This document shows, in pieces, positions 54,714 to 64,000 of a DNA stretch of 64,000 nucleotides. Within the stretch, counting starts at the first letter, position 1. Every line of letters begins with the position of its first letter. The position numbers and the translations under genes are program-made. The notes beneath the pieces were generated by a model. The model was not told the origin of the DNA and made no database searches. It worked only from the letters and a program-made list of their open reading frames with translations. This stretch comes from Erwinia persicina (GTDB lineage: Bacteria > Pseudomonadota > Gammaproteobacteria > Enterobacterales > Enterobacteriaceae), in assembly GCF_014838825.1 (NCBI RefSeq), contig NZ_JACYMO010000002.1:186001-250000 (forward strand), given 5' to 3'.

Positions 54714-56990
54714 TTAGTGCACTGTGCCTTCTGCTTTGCGCTTTTCAGCACTCAGGAAGTGGTAAGTGAGCTGGTTTTTATCTTTATCCAGCGCCACAGA
54801 GACTGATCCCCCATCAACCAGTGAACCAAACAGCAGCTCATTAGCCAGTGGTTTTTTCAGGCTCTCCTGCACGGTACGGGCCATTGGACGTGCGCCCATT
54901 GCCTTGTCGTAGCCTTTTTCTGCCAGCCAGTCCCGGGCCTCGTCGCTGACCTCCAGCGAGACGCCTTTTGCATCCAGCTGCGCCTGGAGTTCGACAATAA
55001 ACTTGTCGACGACCTGGTGGATCACCACCTGATCCAGATGTTTGAACCAGATAATGTTATCCAGGCGGTTACGGAATTCTGGCGTAAAGATCTTTTTGAT
55101 CTCTTCCATGGCATCCGTACTGTTGTCCTGCTGGATCAGCCCGATAGATTTACGCTCCGTTTCACGTACCCCGGCGTTAGTGGTCATCACCACCACGACG
55201 TTACGGAAGTCCGCTTTACGGCCGTTATTGTCGGTCAGCATACCGTTATCCATCACCTGCAACAGCAGGTTGAAGACATCCGGATGTGCTTTTTCGATTT
55301 CATCCAGCAGTACGACCGCATGCGGATGTTTGATCACCGCATCGGTTAACAGCCCACCCTGGTCAAAGCCTACATAGCCCGGAGGCGCGCCAATCAGGCG
55401 GCTGACCGTATGGCGTTCCATGTACTCAGACATATCAAAGCGCAGCAGCTCAATACCCAGCGCCTTAGCCAGCTGAACGGTGACCTCGGTTTTACCCACA
55501 CCGGTCGGGCCAGCGAACAGGAAGGAACCGACCGGTTTACGATCCTGCCCCAGGCCTGCACGGCTCATTTTGATCGCTTCAGTCAACACCTCAATGGCGT
55601 TGTCCTGACCGAATACCAGCATCTTCAGACGATCGCCCAGCGTTTTCAGAGAGTCGCGGTCCGATGCCGATACGCTCTTCTCAGGAATACGCGCAATGCG
55701 TGCCACCACCGTTTCAATATCTGAAACGTTAACGGTTTTCTTGCGCTTACTGACCGGCATCAGTCGAGAACGGGCACCGGCTTCGTCAATGACGTCAATA
55801 GCCTTATCAGGCAGATGACGGTCGTTGATGTATTTCACCGCCAGTTCCACTGCCGCACGAACCGCTTTCGCCGTGTAACGCACGTCGTGGTGGGCTTCGT
55901 ACTTCGGCTTCAGACCATTGATGATCTGGACAGTTTCCTCGACGGTTGGCTCGGTAATATCAATTTTCTGGAATCGGCGTGCCAGCGCACGATCTTTTTC
56001 GAAAATATTGCTGAATTCCTGATAGGTGGTGGATCCCATTACGCGGATCTTGCCACCCGACAGCAGCGGTTTGATCAGGTTTGCAGCATCCACCTGGCCA
56101 CCCGATGCCGCACCGGCTCCGATGATGGTATGGATCTCGTCGATAAACAGAATGCTGCTGGTGTCCTGCTCAAGCTGTTTCAGCAAAGCTTTAAAGCGTT
56201 TTTCAAAATCGCCGCGGTATTTGGTGCCGGCCAGCAGTGAACCAATGTCCAGGGAATAAATGGTGCAGTCCTTCATGACTTCGGGAACATCACCCTGCAC
56301 AATGCGCCAGGCAAGGCCTTCCGCAATCGCCGTTTTACCCACACCTGACTCCCCCACCAACAGCGGGTTGTTCTTGCGACGGCGGCACAGTACCTGAACA
56401 GCACGTTCCAGCTCTTTATCACGGCCGATCAGCGGATCGATACCGCCTACGCGGGCAAGCTGGTTAAGGTTGGTGGTGAAGTTTTCCATACGTTCCTCCC
56501 CGCCTGCCTGCTCTTCATTGACCGGATTTTCCGCACCCGAAGCCGGACCCGGTTCATCTTTGCGCGTACCGTGAGAAATATAGTTCACCACATCCAGGCG
56601 GCTGACTTCATGTTTACGCAGCAGATAAGCCGCCTGCGATTCCTGTTCGCTAAAGATGGCGACCAGAACATTTGCGCCCGCCACTTCGCTGCGGCCGGAT
56701 GATTGCACGTGGAAGACGGCACGCTGCAGTACGCGCTGGAAACTGAGCGTCGGCTGTGTGTCGCGCTCTTCCTCACTGACCGGCAAGACCGGGGTGGTTT
56801 GTTCAATGAAGGCTTCGAGTTCCTGGCGTAAAGCCACGATATCCACCGTACAGGCTTCCAGTGCCTCTCTGGCCGACGGGTTACTGAGCAGAGCCAGTAA
56901 CAAATGCTCGACGGTCATAAACTCATGTCGGTGCTCGCGCGCTCTGGCGAAAGCCATATTTAAACTGAGTTCCAGTTCTTGATTGAGCAT
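54714..56990 (-). CDS. clpA: ClpAP protease unfoldase subunit ClpA
   Basis: Hexameric AAA+ unfoldase that feeds proteins to ClpP. 758 residues, as in E. coli, from the ATG giving [20 protein letters not shown]; a GGAGG site 8 bases upstream fixes this start over a GTG/ATG five codons earlier. N-domain to about residue 145 (docks ClpS), then D1 with [13 protein letters not shown] and D2 with [13 protein letters not shown]. The ClpP-contact loop reads [10 protein letters not shown] near residue 615. It follows clpS on the same strand. Confidence 0.98.
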   Translation of the reverse strand: MLNQELELSLNMAFARAREHRHEFMTVEHLLLALLSNPSAREALEACTVDIVALRQELEAFIEQTTPVLPVSEEERDTQPTLSFQRVLQRAVFHVQSSGRSEVAGANVLVAIFSEQESQAAYLLRKHEVSRLDVVNYISHGTRKDEPGPASGAENPVNEEQAGGEERMENFTTNLNQLARVGGIDPLIGRDKELERAVQVLCRRRKNNPLLVGESGVGKTAIAEGLAWRIVQGDVPEVMKDCTIYSLDIGSLLAGTKYRGDFEKRFKALLKQLEQDTSSILFIDEIHTIIGAGAASGGQVDAANLIKPLLSGGKIRVMGSTTYQEFSNIFEKDRALARRFQKIDITEPTVEETVQIINGLKPKYEAHHDVRYTAKAVRAAVELAVKYINDRHLPDKAIDVIDEAGARSRLMPVSKRKKTVNVSDIETVVARIARIPEKSVSASDRDSLKTLGDRLKMLVFGQDNAIEVLTEAIKMSRAGLGQDRKPVGSFLFAGPTGVGKTEVTVQLAKALGIELLRFDMSEYMERHTVSRLIGAPPGYVGFDQGGLLTDAVIKHPHAVVLLDEIEKAHPDVFNLLLQVMDNGMLTDNNGRKADFRNVVVVMTTNAGVRETERKSIGLIQQDNSTDAMEEIKKIFTPEFRNRLDNIIWFKHLDQVVIHQVVDKFIVELQAQLDAKGVSLEVSDEARDWLAEKGYDKAMGARPMARTVQESLKKPLANELLFGSLVDGGSVSVALDKDKNQLTYHFLSAEKRKAEGTVH

Positions 56991-57018
56991 AGGCACCTCC
57001 CCCATTAGATCGCCTTAT

Positions 57019-57339
57019 TCAGGCTTTTTCCAGCGTACAAAGCAACGGATGCTCATTTTCCCTGGCATATTTGTTCACGTGCGCGACCTTGGTCTCTGCG
57101 ACTTCCGCAGTAAATACACCACAAATCGCCTTTCCCTGGTAGTGAACTGCGAGCATCAGTTGCGTTGCACGTTCAACATCATAAGAAAAGAACTTTTGCA
57201 GAACGTCAATAACAAATTCCATAGGCGTATAATCGTCATTGTTCAGAATAACTTTATACATCGAGGGTGGCTTGAGCTCCTCGCGGACTTTGTCGTCTGC
57301 AAGTTTTTCAAAATTCAGCCAATCGTTAGTCTTTCCCAT
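57019..57339 (-). CDS. clpS: N-degron adaptor ClpS
   Basis: Adaptor of 106 residues (the E. coli length) that recognises N-terminal Leu, Phe, Tyr and Trp and hands substrates to ClpA. The binding pocket segment is [18 protein letters not shown], and [18 protein letters not shown] follows. It is upstream of clpA by 28 bases, forming an operon, and divergent from cspD. Confidence 0.97.
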   Translation of the reverse strand: MGKTNDWLNFEKLADDKVREELKPPSMYKVILNNDDYTPMEFVIDVLQKFFSYDVERATQLMLAVHYQGKAICGVFTAEVAETKVAHVNKYARENEHPLLCTLEKA

Positions 57340-57660
57340 ACCTGTCCAGAGTGATCAACATGACTTACTTACGCCACACTACCATTATTCAGGTTAGGAA
57401 TAACATGAACATAATGTTGTGCCGCGCGGTTGAAATGGTGTACTGAAATCATCAATCGCGACCTTCATCACAAAATTTGCAATAGCGTTAACTGCTTCAA
57501 ATTTTGATAATTTCATCCCCGTCTCTGCGTCCCGTTTGCTTGACCGTGGAAGTGAATTCTCTACAGTACAAGCACAGGCTGGATGCGATTTGACCAGCCC
57601 TCAGGTCAAAAGCCTGAACACCTCACTCAATTTTGAATGTCTTGCGAGGGATGTAGAAGC
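57340..57660. other. Divergent clpS / cspD control region
   Basis: A 321-base intergenic stretch that must hold the clpS and cspD promoters. It is A/T-rich around 57400-57520. I saw no gene and no promoter pair strong enough to call. GAGGGA at 57650-57655 is the cspD ribosome site. Confidence 0.5.
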
Positions 57661-57888
57661 ATGGAGACGGGTACTGTTAAGTGGTTTAATAACGCCAAAG
57701 GCTTCGGTTTCATCTGTCCGGTGGGCGGCGGCGAAGATATTTTCGCACACTACTCAACGATTAAGATGGACGGCTACAGAACACTGAAAGCCGGGCAACA
57801 AGTCCAGTTTGATCTGCATCAGGGGCCCAAAGGCAATCATGCCAGCCTCATCGTCCCTGTGGAAGAGGCCATCGCCATCAGTGCGTAA
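57661..57888 (+). CDS. cspD: Cold-shock-like protein CspD
   Basis: Single-stranded DNA-binding cold-shock-domain protein that inhibits replication in stationary phase. 75 residues from METGTVKWFNNAKGFGFICP (E. coli 74). RNP1 (KGFGFI) and RNP2-like (DIFAHYS) motifs are intact. An in-frame ATG eight codons upstream is rejected because the ribosome site GAGGGA lies between the two. It is divergent from clpS, as in E. coli, but macB does not follow. Confidence 0.95.
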   Translation: METGTVKWFNNAKGFGFICPVGGGEDIFAHYSTIKMDGYRTLKAGQQVQFDLHQGPKGNHASLIVPVEEAIAISA

Positions 57889-57920
57889 CCCCCTTCCTTC
57901 ATTCTGTACAACCCTACGAT

Positions 57921-57950
57921 AAAATGCCAGCCAGCAATGCTGGCATTTTT
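57921..57950 (+). terminator. Terminator after cspD
   Basis: AAAATGCCAGC pairs perfectly with GCTGGCATTTT around CAGCAAT, ending in TTTTT. Lies about 30 bases past the cspD stop. Confidence 0.9.
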
Positions 57951-58042
57951 ATGCTTCACCCTGACTACTAACCTATATGGGTCGCTATACGCCTTTTTCA
58001 AGGCTCTGAATACCGCCCCCCTAAAAACGACGGCGTCAGCGA

Positions 58043-59710
58043 CTAATCCGCATTGCCCCGCGCCAACTGCTGAACCCGTGAGAACATGCTGCGCAGCAGT
58101 TCAGGCACGGACTCCGTTCCGCGCGAGGCGGCCTCTGAGGCCACCGCAATCGCCAGCTCTGGCTTGGACGCATGCTGGATAGCTTTAGCAATAATGCGCC
58201 GCAGGTTCAGCGGTGCACCCGCAGGCAGCCGGGCCATACGATGATAAACTGCTGCGAATCCCTGCTTGTACAGGAAATGCTCCATATCCAGTGCGGGTAA
58301 TTGCGTCATGTAATGATCTTCGCCTCGATCCCCCTGCTCCAGCATACTGCGGGCGGTGGCGGCATACTTCCGGCCCGCATCGTCACCGTCGGTGAGGACA
58401 TGCCACGCGATGCCCATGCGCCGGGCAAATTTTAACAGCGGCCGTAAGCCTGACTGGGCAAACTCAATCACCTTTATCCCTTCTGCGGCAAAGTGGTAGC
58501 CGCACTGCCTGGCCAGCTCGTTCATCACCCAGACTTCCGTCTCGCCTTCAACCAGCAGCCAGCAGCGGGCAAACAGCGACGACGGGCGGTTAAAACGGAT
58601 ATGGAAAGCAATACGGCGGCTGTCTTCGGCGCTCATGCCTGACGGACCAATGCGCCACGCAGCCACGCGTCCGGGCTCACGTACCAGACGGCATACCTGT
58701 TCTACCGGTACCTGTGACAGCAGTTCGCCAGAGTTGGTGGTCACCATTTTTTGCAGTGGAAGCAGGGACAGCAGTTCCCAGGCAACGGACAGCATGATGG
58801 GGTGCAGCCGGGTCTCCGGATCCTCCAGCACCAGCAGCGGACGAGCCTGGGCATCCAGCTCCCGGGCATCGCGCGCCTGTACCAGCAGCGCAAACAGACG
58901 CAGCAGGATCAGCCGACGGCTGCGGTCGCCTCCGGCAATCAGATGGTTCATCTCCCCCAGGTGACGCCAGCCGCTCCCGGACTCACGCTGCAGGTGAGAA
59001 AGCCGGCTACCCGGCAGTGAGGCCTGCGGTGACTGAAAGGAAAAATAGTGTTCCACCAGCTGCCGGAGCGTGTTGACGCCTTCGCGCAGAGCGCTGTCCG
59101 ACAGATTTTGCGAGCTGGCCCCCCCGTCGCGCAGCAGATCTTCCATGATACTGGTCAGTTCGGCAAACGGTGCGGCGGGCAAGGCCGCTGCCGCGTCATG
59201 AGGCTGACGGCGGCTGAAACGCGCATCGCGCAGGCGCAGTACCGGGTGCAGGCGGATAAGCGTTTTGATCGCCGTCAGCGCGCGCTCATCCGCAAGCAGC
59301 GGCTGACTGTGGGCATTAACAAACTGCCGGTGGGTGATCACCTCCCCGGTGTCCGGCTGGTGTCCCGCCATTTTCAGCGTCAGACGCCGGAACCCGTCTT
59401 CTCCGCGCCACCACAGTGGGGAAAAAACCTGATAGTGAGGGGCATCTGCCTCCCCCGCTTCACGTTCACAGAAGGTAAAAACCACCTGCAGATCCCGTTC
59501 GCGGCGTGCTGCATCGCCCTGTGTGAAATGAAAGTCATTGGGCCTGAAGGCATAAAGATCGGGTTGAGGTGCCAGCAGGAGAGTCAGTGCATCCAGCAGG
59601 CTGGATTTCCCCCAGGCATTTTCGCCGATCAGGACATTGGTTCCTTCCAGCGGCAGCGACAGCTGACTGATGCCACGAAAGCCGGTAACGGCCATATTTT
59701 CCAGAATCAT
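58043..59710 (-). CDS. ybjD: OLD-family ATPase with TOPRIM domain (YbjD)
   Basis: 555 residues (E. coli YbjD 552). The start MILENMAVTGFRGISQLSL follows AGGGGCG; 19 further upstream codons are not family-like. It has an N-terminal ABC/SMC-like ATPase with P-loop GENAWGKSSLLDALTLLL and a signature region interrupted by a helical insert. Walker B reads LLVLEDPETRLHP, followed by an H-loop-like TTNSGELLS. A C-terminal TOPRIM nuclease domain starts at LLVEGETEVWVMNELA and carries DGDDAGRKYA. OLD-family proteins are ATP-stimulated nucleases; some relatives act in phage defence, but the role of YbjD is not established. It is divergent from hcp. Confidence 0.9.
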   Translation of the reverse strand: MILENMAVTGFRGISQLSLPLEGTNVLIGENAWGKSSLLDALTLLLAPQPDLYAFRPNDFHFTQGDAARRERDLQVVFTFCEREAGEADAPHYQVFSPLWWRGEDGFRRLTLKMAGHQPDTGEVITHRQFVNAHSQPLLADERALTAIKTLIRLHPVLRLRDARFSRRQPHDAAAALPAAPFAELTSIMEDLLRDGGASSQNLSDSALREGVNTLRQLVEHYFSFQSPQASLPGSRLSHLQRESGSGWRHLGEMNHLIAGGDRSRRLILLRLFALLVQARDARELDAQARPLLVLEDPETRLHPIMLSVAWELLSLLPLQKMVTTNSGELLSQVPVEQVCRLVREPGRVAAWRIGPSGMSAEDSRRIAFHIRFNRPSSLFARCWLLVEGETEVWVMNELARQCGYHFAAEGIKVIEFAQSGLRPLLKFARRMGIAWHVLTDGDDAGRKYAATARSMLEQGDRGEDHYMTQLPALDMEHFLYKQGFAAVYHRMARLPAGAPLNLRRIIAKAIQHASKPELAIAVASEAASRGTESVPELLRSMFSRVQQLARGNAD

Positions 59711-59802
59711 CTTCGCCCCTGTTATCCCTGTTTTAATCAGAATGGTCGGCCAGTGCCTGTCGGTCAAGCTGCGGGGAAAAATCGTTTTTTAGGCCGTCCC
59801 CT

Positions 59803-59816
59803 TTGCGCCAGATCAA
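59803..59816 (+). promoter_or_regulatory. FNR-like site upstream of hcp
   Basis: TTGCG-CCAG-ATCAA matches TTGAT-N4-ATCAA at 8 of 10 bases. It lies about 70-80 bases before the likely transcription start, a position compatible with FNR activation of hcp known from E. coli. Inference from motif only. Confidence 0.4.
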
Positions 59817-59870
59817 ACCCTGGTGGGTTAACGGCACGAGCCCCTTGTATCCGTCGCCGGGATCTCTTAC

Positions 59871-59897
59871 ATAAGATGTATATTAAATACATCTTAT
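59871..59897 (+). promoter_or_regulatory. NsrR-type operator in the hcp promoter
   Basis: A perfect inverted repeat: 11-base arms ATAAGATGTAT and ATACATCTTAT with a 5-base centre. The inner 23 bases fit the NsrR consensus AAGATGYATTT-N-AAATRCATCTT at all but one defined position. It overlaps a TATATT hexamer (59879-59884) that is a likely -10 and ends 13 bases before the hcp start, so bound NsrR would block transcription until nitric oxide destroys its cluster. Confidence 0.85.
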
Positions 59898-59910
59898 AAA
59901 AGGTGAGATC

Positions 59911-61563
59911 ATGTTCTGTATTCAATGTGAGCAAACTATGCGTACACCGGCCGGTGACGGCTGTGCCTACGCGCAGGGGATGTGCGGTAAAACAGCGGAG
60001 ACCTCTGATTTACAGGACCTGCTGGTCGCAGTCCTTCAGGGGCTGTCAGCCTGGGCGCTGCAGGCACGCAGTCTGGGGATTATCGACCATGAAGTGGACA
60101 GCTTTGCCCCACGCGCGTTTTTCTCCACGCTGACGAACGTCAACTTTGATTCACTGCGTATTGTAGATTATGCGGTTGAGGCCATTGCGCTTCGCGATCG
60201 CCTGCAGCTGCGCTGCGTAGACGCGGGCGGCAGCCTGGTACTGGACCATCCGCTGGCCTCACTTTCTATGACCAGCCGCGAACCAGCTGGATTGCAGCAG
60301 CAGGCCGCGCAGTTTGCGTTGAATGCTGCCGGCGTCAGCGCCGACATTCTCGGGCTGCGCCTGCTCTGCCTCTACGGGCTGAAAGGGGCCGCAGCGTATA
60401 TGGAGCATGCCCACGTCCACGGTCGCTTCGACACGGGTATCTACGCTGAATATCATCAGATTATGGCCTGGCTGGGAACGCAGCCATCAGAGATGGCTGA
60501 TCTGGTCAGTTGCGCCATGCAGATTGGCAAAATGAACTTCACCATCATGGGCATGCTTGATGAAGCGCAAACCACCGCCTATGGCGATCCGCAGCCCGTC
60601 ACCGTCAACGTCCGGCCGGTGGCCGGTAAAGCCATTCTGATTTCCGGCCACGACCTGAAAGATCTGCAGATCCTGCTGGAGCAGACCGCTGGCCGCGGGA
60701 TTAACATTTTCACTCACGGCGAAATGCTTCCGGCACACGGTTATCCCGCGTTAAAAAAATATCCGCATCTGGCAGGCAATTACGGTAGCGGCTGGCAGAA
60801 CCAGCAAACGGAATTTGCCCGTTTCCCTGGCCCCATAGTGATGACCTCCAACTGTATTATCGATCCGCTGGTGGGCGATTATCAGCATCGTATCTGGACG
60901 CGCAGTATTGTCGGCTGGCCCGGCGTAAACCACCTGGAGGAGGATGATTTCTCGGCGGTGATTGACCAGGCGGAATCCATGCCGGGGTTCCCATGGAGTG
61001 AAATCCCCCATGAAATCACCGTCGGTTTCGGCCGTAAAGTGCTGATGGAGGCCTGCGACAGCGTCATTGACCTGGTCAGCCGGAAAAAGCTGCGCCATGT
61101 GTTTCTGGTGGGCGGCTGCGATGGCAGCCGCGACCAGCGCAGCTATTACACCGATATGGCGCTGGCGATCCCCGATGACTGTCTGATCCTGACGCTGGCC
61201 TGCGGGAAATACCGCTTTAACAAACTCGATTTTGGCCAAATTGAGGGGCTGCCCCGCCTGCTGGACGTTGGCCAGTGTAACGACAGTTATGCGGCCATTA
61301 TGCTGGCGGTAAAACTGGCGGAGAAACTGAACTGCGACGTGAACGACCTGCCGTTATCACTGCTGCTGTCCTGGTTTGAGCAGAAAGCTATCGTGGTACT
61401 GCTCACGCTGCTCTCTCTTGGGGTAAAAAATATCCGTACCGGCCCAACAGCACCCGCGTTCCTCACCGACAATCTGATGGCGCTGCTGCAGAAAGAGTTC
61501 GGCATGATCCCGGTCAGCAGTGTGGAAAACGATCTGGCTGACATCCTTGGCAACGCGGAGTAA
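59911..61563 (+). CDS. hcp: Hydroxylamine reductase / hybrid-cluster protein
   Basis: Cytoplasmic iron-sulfur enzyme of 550 residues (E. coli length) with a hybrid 4Fe-2S-2O cluster; reduces NO and hydroxylamine, and in E. coli drives protein S-nitrosation. N-terminal cluster cysteines are C3, C6, C18 and C25 in [10 protein letters not shown]...GMCGKT. Hybrid-cluster ligands lie in [23 protein letters not shown] and [18 protein letters not shown] site precedes the ATG. hcr, its reductase, starts 3 bases after the stop. Controlled by the NsrR-type operator just upstream. Confidence 0.97.
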   Translation: MFCIQCEQTMRTPAGDGCAYAQGMCGKTAETSDLQDLLVAVLQGLSAWALQARSLGIIDHEVDSFAPRAFFSTLTNVNFDSLRIVDYAVEAIALRDRLQLRCVDAGGSLVLDHPLASLSMTSREPAGLQQQAAQFALNAAGVSADILGLRLLCLYGLKGAAAYMEHAHVHGRFDTGIYAEYHQIMAWLGTQPSEMADLVSCAMQIGKMNFTIMGMLDEAQTTAYGDPQPVTVNVRPVAGKAILISGHDLKDLQILLEQTAGRGINIFTHGEMLPAHGYPALKKYPHLAGNYGSGWQNQQTEFARFPGPIVMTSNCIIDPLVGDYQHRIWTRSIVGWPGVNHLEEDDFSAVIDQAESMPGFPWSEIPHEITVGFGRKVLMEACDSVIDLVSRKKLRHVFLVGGCDGSRDQRSYYTDMALAIPDDCLILTLACGKYRFNKLDFGQIEGLPRLLDVGQCNDSYAAIMLAVKLAEKLNCDVNDLPLSLLLSWFEQKAIVVLLTLLSLGVKNIRTGPTAPAFLTDNLMALLQKEFGMIPVSSVENDLADILGNAE

Positions 61564-61566
61564 CGA

Positions 61567-62547
61567 ATGAAATCACCGATTCTCTACTCCTGGCGTATGC
61601 AGGTGCATCATGTGCAACAGGAAACGCCGGACGTCTGGACACTGGCGTTAATTAATCACGATTTTTATCGCTGGCAGGCGGGTCAGTTTGCACTGGTCAA
61701 AATCGGCAACAGCGATGAAATGCGCGCCTATACGCTGTCATCCACCCCCGGACAAAGCGCATTAATCACGCTGACGGTACGGCGCATTGAAAAGGGAAAA
61801 GGGTCGGACTGGCTGACCCGGCAGGTGCGCCCGGGCAATGATATCTGGCTGTCCGATCCACAGGGAGATTTCAGCTGTCAGCGCCACCCCGCCAGCCACT
61901 ACCTGTTTCTCGCTGCGGGCTGCGGCATCACGCCGGTGATGTCGATGTGCCGCTGGCTGCAGGCGCAACGCCCCGGCTGCAGCGTACAGCTGATTTACAG
62001 CGTCCGTTCGCCACAGGATGTGATTTTTGCCCGGGAACTCAGTGCTATGCGGCCGTGGCTGACCCTGACCCTGTATGCAGAAAATGCCGCCACGGCAGAG
62101 ATGTTGCCCGGCCGACTTGACCGTGGCCGCCTGGCGGCACTGGTACCCGATATTGCCCGACGTACGGTGATGATCTGCGGTCCGCAGGCATATATGAATG
62201 CACTCGCGCAGGATGCGCAGGCGCTGGGGGCAAAAAAAATCCTGACCGAACAGTTTACGCCGGTGAGCGAAGCGCCTGTGGGATCGGCTCAGTTCACCCT
62301 GCGCAGCCCGGCGATGATGCAGGGGGGCGCTTTCCCCGCCGGGTGGTCGCTGCTGGCGGCAATGGAGCAGCATAAACAGCCAGTGGCAGCGGCCTGCCGT
62401 TCGGGCGTCTGTGGCTGCTGTAAAATCCGCGTTGCCGAAGGAGACTACCGCACCACCAGCGTGCAGACCCTGAGTGACAGTGAAATTGACGCAGGCTATG
62501 TACTGGCCTGCAGCTGTTACCCTCGCAGTGATATTGTCCTCGCCTGA
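61567..62547 (+). CDS. hcr: NADH oxidoreductase for Hcp
   Basis: FAD and 2Fe-2S protein of 326 residues (E. coli 322) that passes electrons from NADH to Hcp. FAD motif MRAYTLSSTPG; NAD-binding AAGCGITPVMSMCRWL; C-terminal plant-type ferredoxin domain with CRSGVCGCCKIRV and a final cysteine in LACSCYPRS. Start three bases after hcp, so one operon. The run ends at an 11-base-pair palindrome (62558-62584). Confidence 0.95.
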   Translation: MKSPILYSWRMQVHHVQQETPDVWTLALINHDFYRWQAGQFALVKIGNSDEMRAYTLSSTPGQSALITLTVRRIEKGKGSDWLTRQVRPGNDIWLSDPQGDFSCQRHPASHYLFLAAGCGITPVMSMCRWLQAQRPGCSVQLIYSVRSPQDVIFARELSAMRPWLTLTLYAENAATAEMLPGRLDRGRLAALVPDIARRTVMICGPQAYMNALAQDAQALGAKKILTEQFTPVSEAPVGSAQFTLRSPAMMQGGAFPAGWSLLAAMEQHKQPVAAACRSGVCGCCKIRVAEGDYRTTSVQTLSDSEIDAGYVLACSCYPRSDIVLA

Positions 62548-62557
62548 TGTCCTGCTG

Positions 62558-62584
62558 CCGTGTGAAACAAACGGTTTCACACGG
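62558..62584. terminator. Palindromic hairpin after hcr
   Basis: CCGTGTGAAAC and GTTTCACACGG flank a 5-base centre, a perfect 11-base-pair inverted repeat 10 bases after hcr. GATTACCCCGTTTTC follows, so a T tract is poor. It may be the hcp-hcr 3' stem or an operator ahead of poxB. Confidence 0.45.
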
Positions 62585-62605
62585 GATTACCCCGTTTTCT
62601 GCATC

Positions 62606-62612
62606 CTAAACT
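62606..62612 (+). promoter_or_regulatory. Possible sigma-S type -10 of poxB
   Basis: CTAAACT, about 65 bases before the poxB start, resembles the sigma-S -10 CTATACT at 6 of 7 bases. poxB of E. coli is known to be RpoS-dependent. The assignment is weak because no transcript data are available. Confidence 0.3.
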
Positions 62613-62675
62613 AAGCTTGTCTCAGCCAATTTGACCTTTCTGTTAAAGGACATCCCCACCACTGAGGAGAGAAGC

Positions 62676-64000
62676 ATGAAGCAAACTGTTGCCGCCCTGG
62701 TAGCGAAAACACTGGAAAGTGCAGGCGTAAAACGTATCTGGGGGGTTACTGGTGACTCGCTCAACGGCCTGAGCGACAGTCTCAACCGCATGGACACCAT
62801 CCGCTGGATGCCAACCCGCCATGAAGAGGTCGCCGCCTTTGCGGCGGGTGCTGAGGCGCACCTCACCGGCGAGCTGGCGGTATGTGCCGGCTCCTGTGGC
62901 CCCGGTAATCTGCATCTGATTAACGGCCTGTTCGACTGCCACCGTAACCACGTGCCGGTACTGGCCATCGCCGCCCATATTCCTTCGGCAGAGATCGGCA
63001 GTAATTACTTCCAGGAAACCCATCCTCAGGAGCTGTTCCGCGAGTGCAGTCACTACTGCGAACTGGTTTCCAACCCCGAGCAGCTGCCGCAGGTGCTCGG
63101 CATTGCCATGCGCAAAGCGATCCTGAACAAAGGCGTTTCTGTGGTGGTGTTGCCGGGAGATATTGCCCTCCAGCTGGCCCCGGAAGGGGCGACGGCGGAC
63201 TGGTACCCCCCTCATCTGCCGCAGGTGCAGCCGGTCAGTGACGAACTGACTAAGCTGGCGTCGGTTCTCAATGCGTCAGGCAATATTACCCTGCTGTGCG
63301 GCAGTGGCTGTGCCGGCGCCCACAGTGAGGTCGTGGCGCTGGCAGAAACCCTGAAGGCCCCCATCGTTCATGCCCTGCGCGGTAAAGAGCACATCGAATA
63401 TGATAACCCTTACGATGTGGGCATGACCGGGCTGATCGGCTTCTCCTCCGGTTACCACGCCATGATGAATGCCGATACGCTGCTGGTGCTGGGCAGCCAG
63501 TTCCCTTATCGTGCGTTTTATCCGGCCGATGCAAAAATCATTCAGATTGATATCAACCCAGGCAGCCTGGGCAGCCACTGTCATCTGGATATGGCACTGG
63601 TCGGGGATATTAAATCGACGCTCAGTGCCCTGCTGCCGCAGCTGACGGTTAAGACGGAGCGCGGCTTTCTGGACAAGGCGCTGGCGCACTATGCCAAAGC
63701 GCGGAAAGAGCTCGACGACCTGGCCACGGCCAACGACAAGCAGCCTATTCATCCGCAGTACCTGGCGCAGCAGATCAGCCGCTACGCCAGCGAGGATGCG
63801 ATCTTCACCTGTGATGTCGGCACCCCAACCGTGTGGGCCGCCCGCTATCTGAAAATGAACGGCAAGCGCCGCCTGCTCGGCTCCTTCAGCCACGGCTCTA
63901 TGGCCAATGCTATGCCGCAGGCGATTGGTGCCCAGGCGATCGATCCCAACCGCCAGGTGATTGCCCTGTGCGGGGACGGTGGCTTCAGCATGCTGATGGG
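62676..64000 (+). CDS. poxB: Pyruvate oxidase (ubiquinone-dependent), partial
   Basis: Membrane-associated ThDP/FAD enzyme that oxidises pyruvate to acetate and CO2 and reduces ubiquinone, mainly in stationary phase. The first 441 codons are present; the frame runs open off the window edge. It starts [20 protein letters not shown] after a GAGGAGAGAAGC ribosome site. The ThDP glutamate lies in [26 protein letters not shown] and [20 protein letters not shown] are conserved, and the last visible residues, [10 protein letters not shown], begin the ThDP/Mg-binding GDG motif. The C-terminal membrane-binding peptide, outside the window, cannot be checked. Confidence 0.96.
   Translation, partial: MKQTVAALVAKTLESAGVKRIWGVTGDSLNGLSDSLNRMDTIRWMPTRHEEVAAFAAGAEAHLTGELAVCAGSCGPGNLHLINGLFDCHRNHVPVLAIAAHIPSAEIGSNYFQETHPQELFRECSHYCELVSNPEQLPQVLGIAMRKAILNKGVSVVVLPGDIALQLAPEGATADWYPPHLPQVQPVSDELTKLASVLNASGNITLLCGSGCAGAHSEVVALAETLKAPIVHALRGKEHIEYDNPYDVGMTGLIGFSSGYHAMMNADTLLVLGSQFPYRAFYPADAKIIQIDINPGSLGSHCHLDMALVGDIKSTLSALLPQLTVKTERGFLDKALAHYAKARKELDDLATANDKQPIHPQYLAQQISRYASEDAIFTCDVGTPTVWAARYLKMNGKRRLLGSFSHGSMANAMPQAIGAQAIDPNRQVIALCGDGGFSMLM

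Noticed and set aside
59048-59899. 283-codon plus-strand open frame opposite ybjD
   Set aside because: Overlaps the conserved ybjD sequence and runs through the hcp promoter; protein looks like antisense low-complexity sequence.
61762-62580. 272-codon minus-strand open frame opposite hcr
   Set aside because: Antisense shadow of a conserved gene; no start context.

Overview
The window is a stretch of enterobacterial chromosome. It is densely packed with housekeeping genes, and gene order closely follows the asnS-to-poxB region of Escherichia coli. Protein sequences are near-identical to Enterobacterales families (MukBEF, Lrp, RpsA, PflB, InfA, ClpS). Many genes that E. coli carries here are absent (ycaP, ycaL, dmsABC, macAB, aqpZ, serW). 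An autotransporter with a long proline-threonine-valine repeat has been added. Together this suggests a free-living or plant-associated member of Enterobacterales, most likely Erwiniaceae (Erwinia/Pantoea type). The genus is inference; no rRNA or marker in the window fixes it.

Layout. 1-3.0 kb: 3' end of asnS, the OmpF-type porin gene with an OmpR-like box, and aspC, all on plus. 3.06-13.7 kb, minus strand: gloC, mepK and ldtD (peptidoglycan and detoxification), then the condensin operon cmoM-mukF-mukE-mukB. 13.97-16.7 kb: elyC on plus, overlapping tail-to-tail with ycbJ; then kdsB and ycaR on minus. 16.8-23.1 kb, minus: comEC, msbA, lpxK, ycaQ (lipid A flippase and kinase, DNA uptake and repair). 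23.3-28.8 kb, minus: serC-aroA, cmk, rpsA, ihfB. 29.1-35.3 kb, plus: ycaO, then the anaerobic formate module focA-pflB-pflA. 35.4-44.4 kb, minus: ycaD, serS, rarA, lolA, ftsK, lrp. 44.9-50.9 kb, plus: trxB, cydD, cydC, aat, infA. 51.0-54.7 kb: the accessory cassette, an autotransporter plus a lipoprotein alpha/beta hydrolase. 54.7-57.9 kb: clpS-clpA on minus, cspD on plus. 58.0-64.0 kb: ybjD (OLD-family ATPase/TOPRIM) on minus, then hcp-hcr and the 5' two thirds or more of poxB on plus.

How the genes work together. Several neighbours form functional units. MukF, MukE and MukB form the chromosome condensin. MsbA and LpxK act on lipid A, and KdsB activates Kdo for the same molecule. FocA, PflB and PflA make and export formate without oxygen. 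CydD and CydC export thiols for cytochrome bd assembly next to TrxB. ClpS and Aat belong to the N-degron pathway and ClpA unfolds its substrates. Hcp and Hcr handle nitrosative stress behind a near-consensus NsrR operator. No tRNA, rRNA, insertion sequence, prophage or CRISPR array was seen.

The least ordinary part is the 51.0-54.7 kb cassette. Its passenger has N-x-G-x-I type repeats, followed by 28 consecutive TPPV-like tetrapeptides encoded by a 24-base higher-order repeat, then an outer-membrane barrel. Seven bases downstream is a lipoprotein with a serine-hydrolase motif. The cassette sits exactly where E. coli has the serW tRNA gene.
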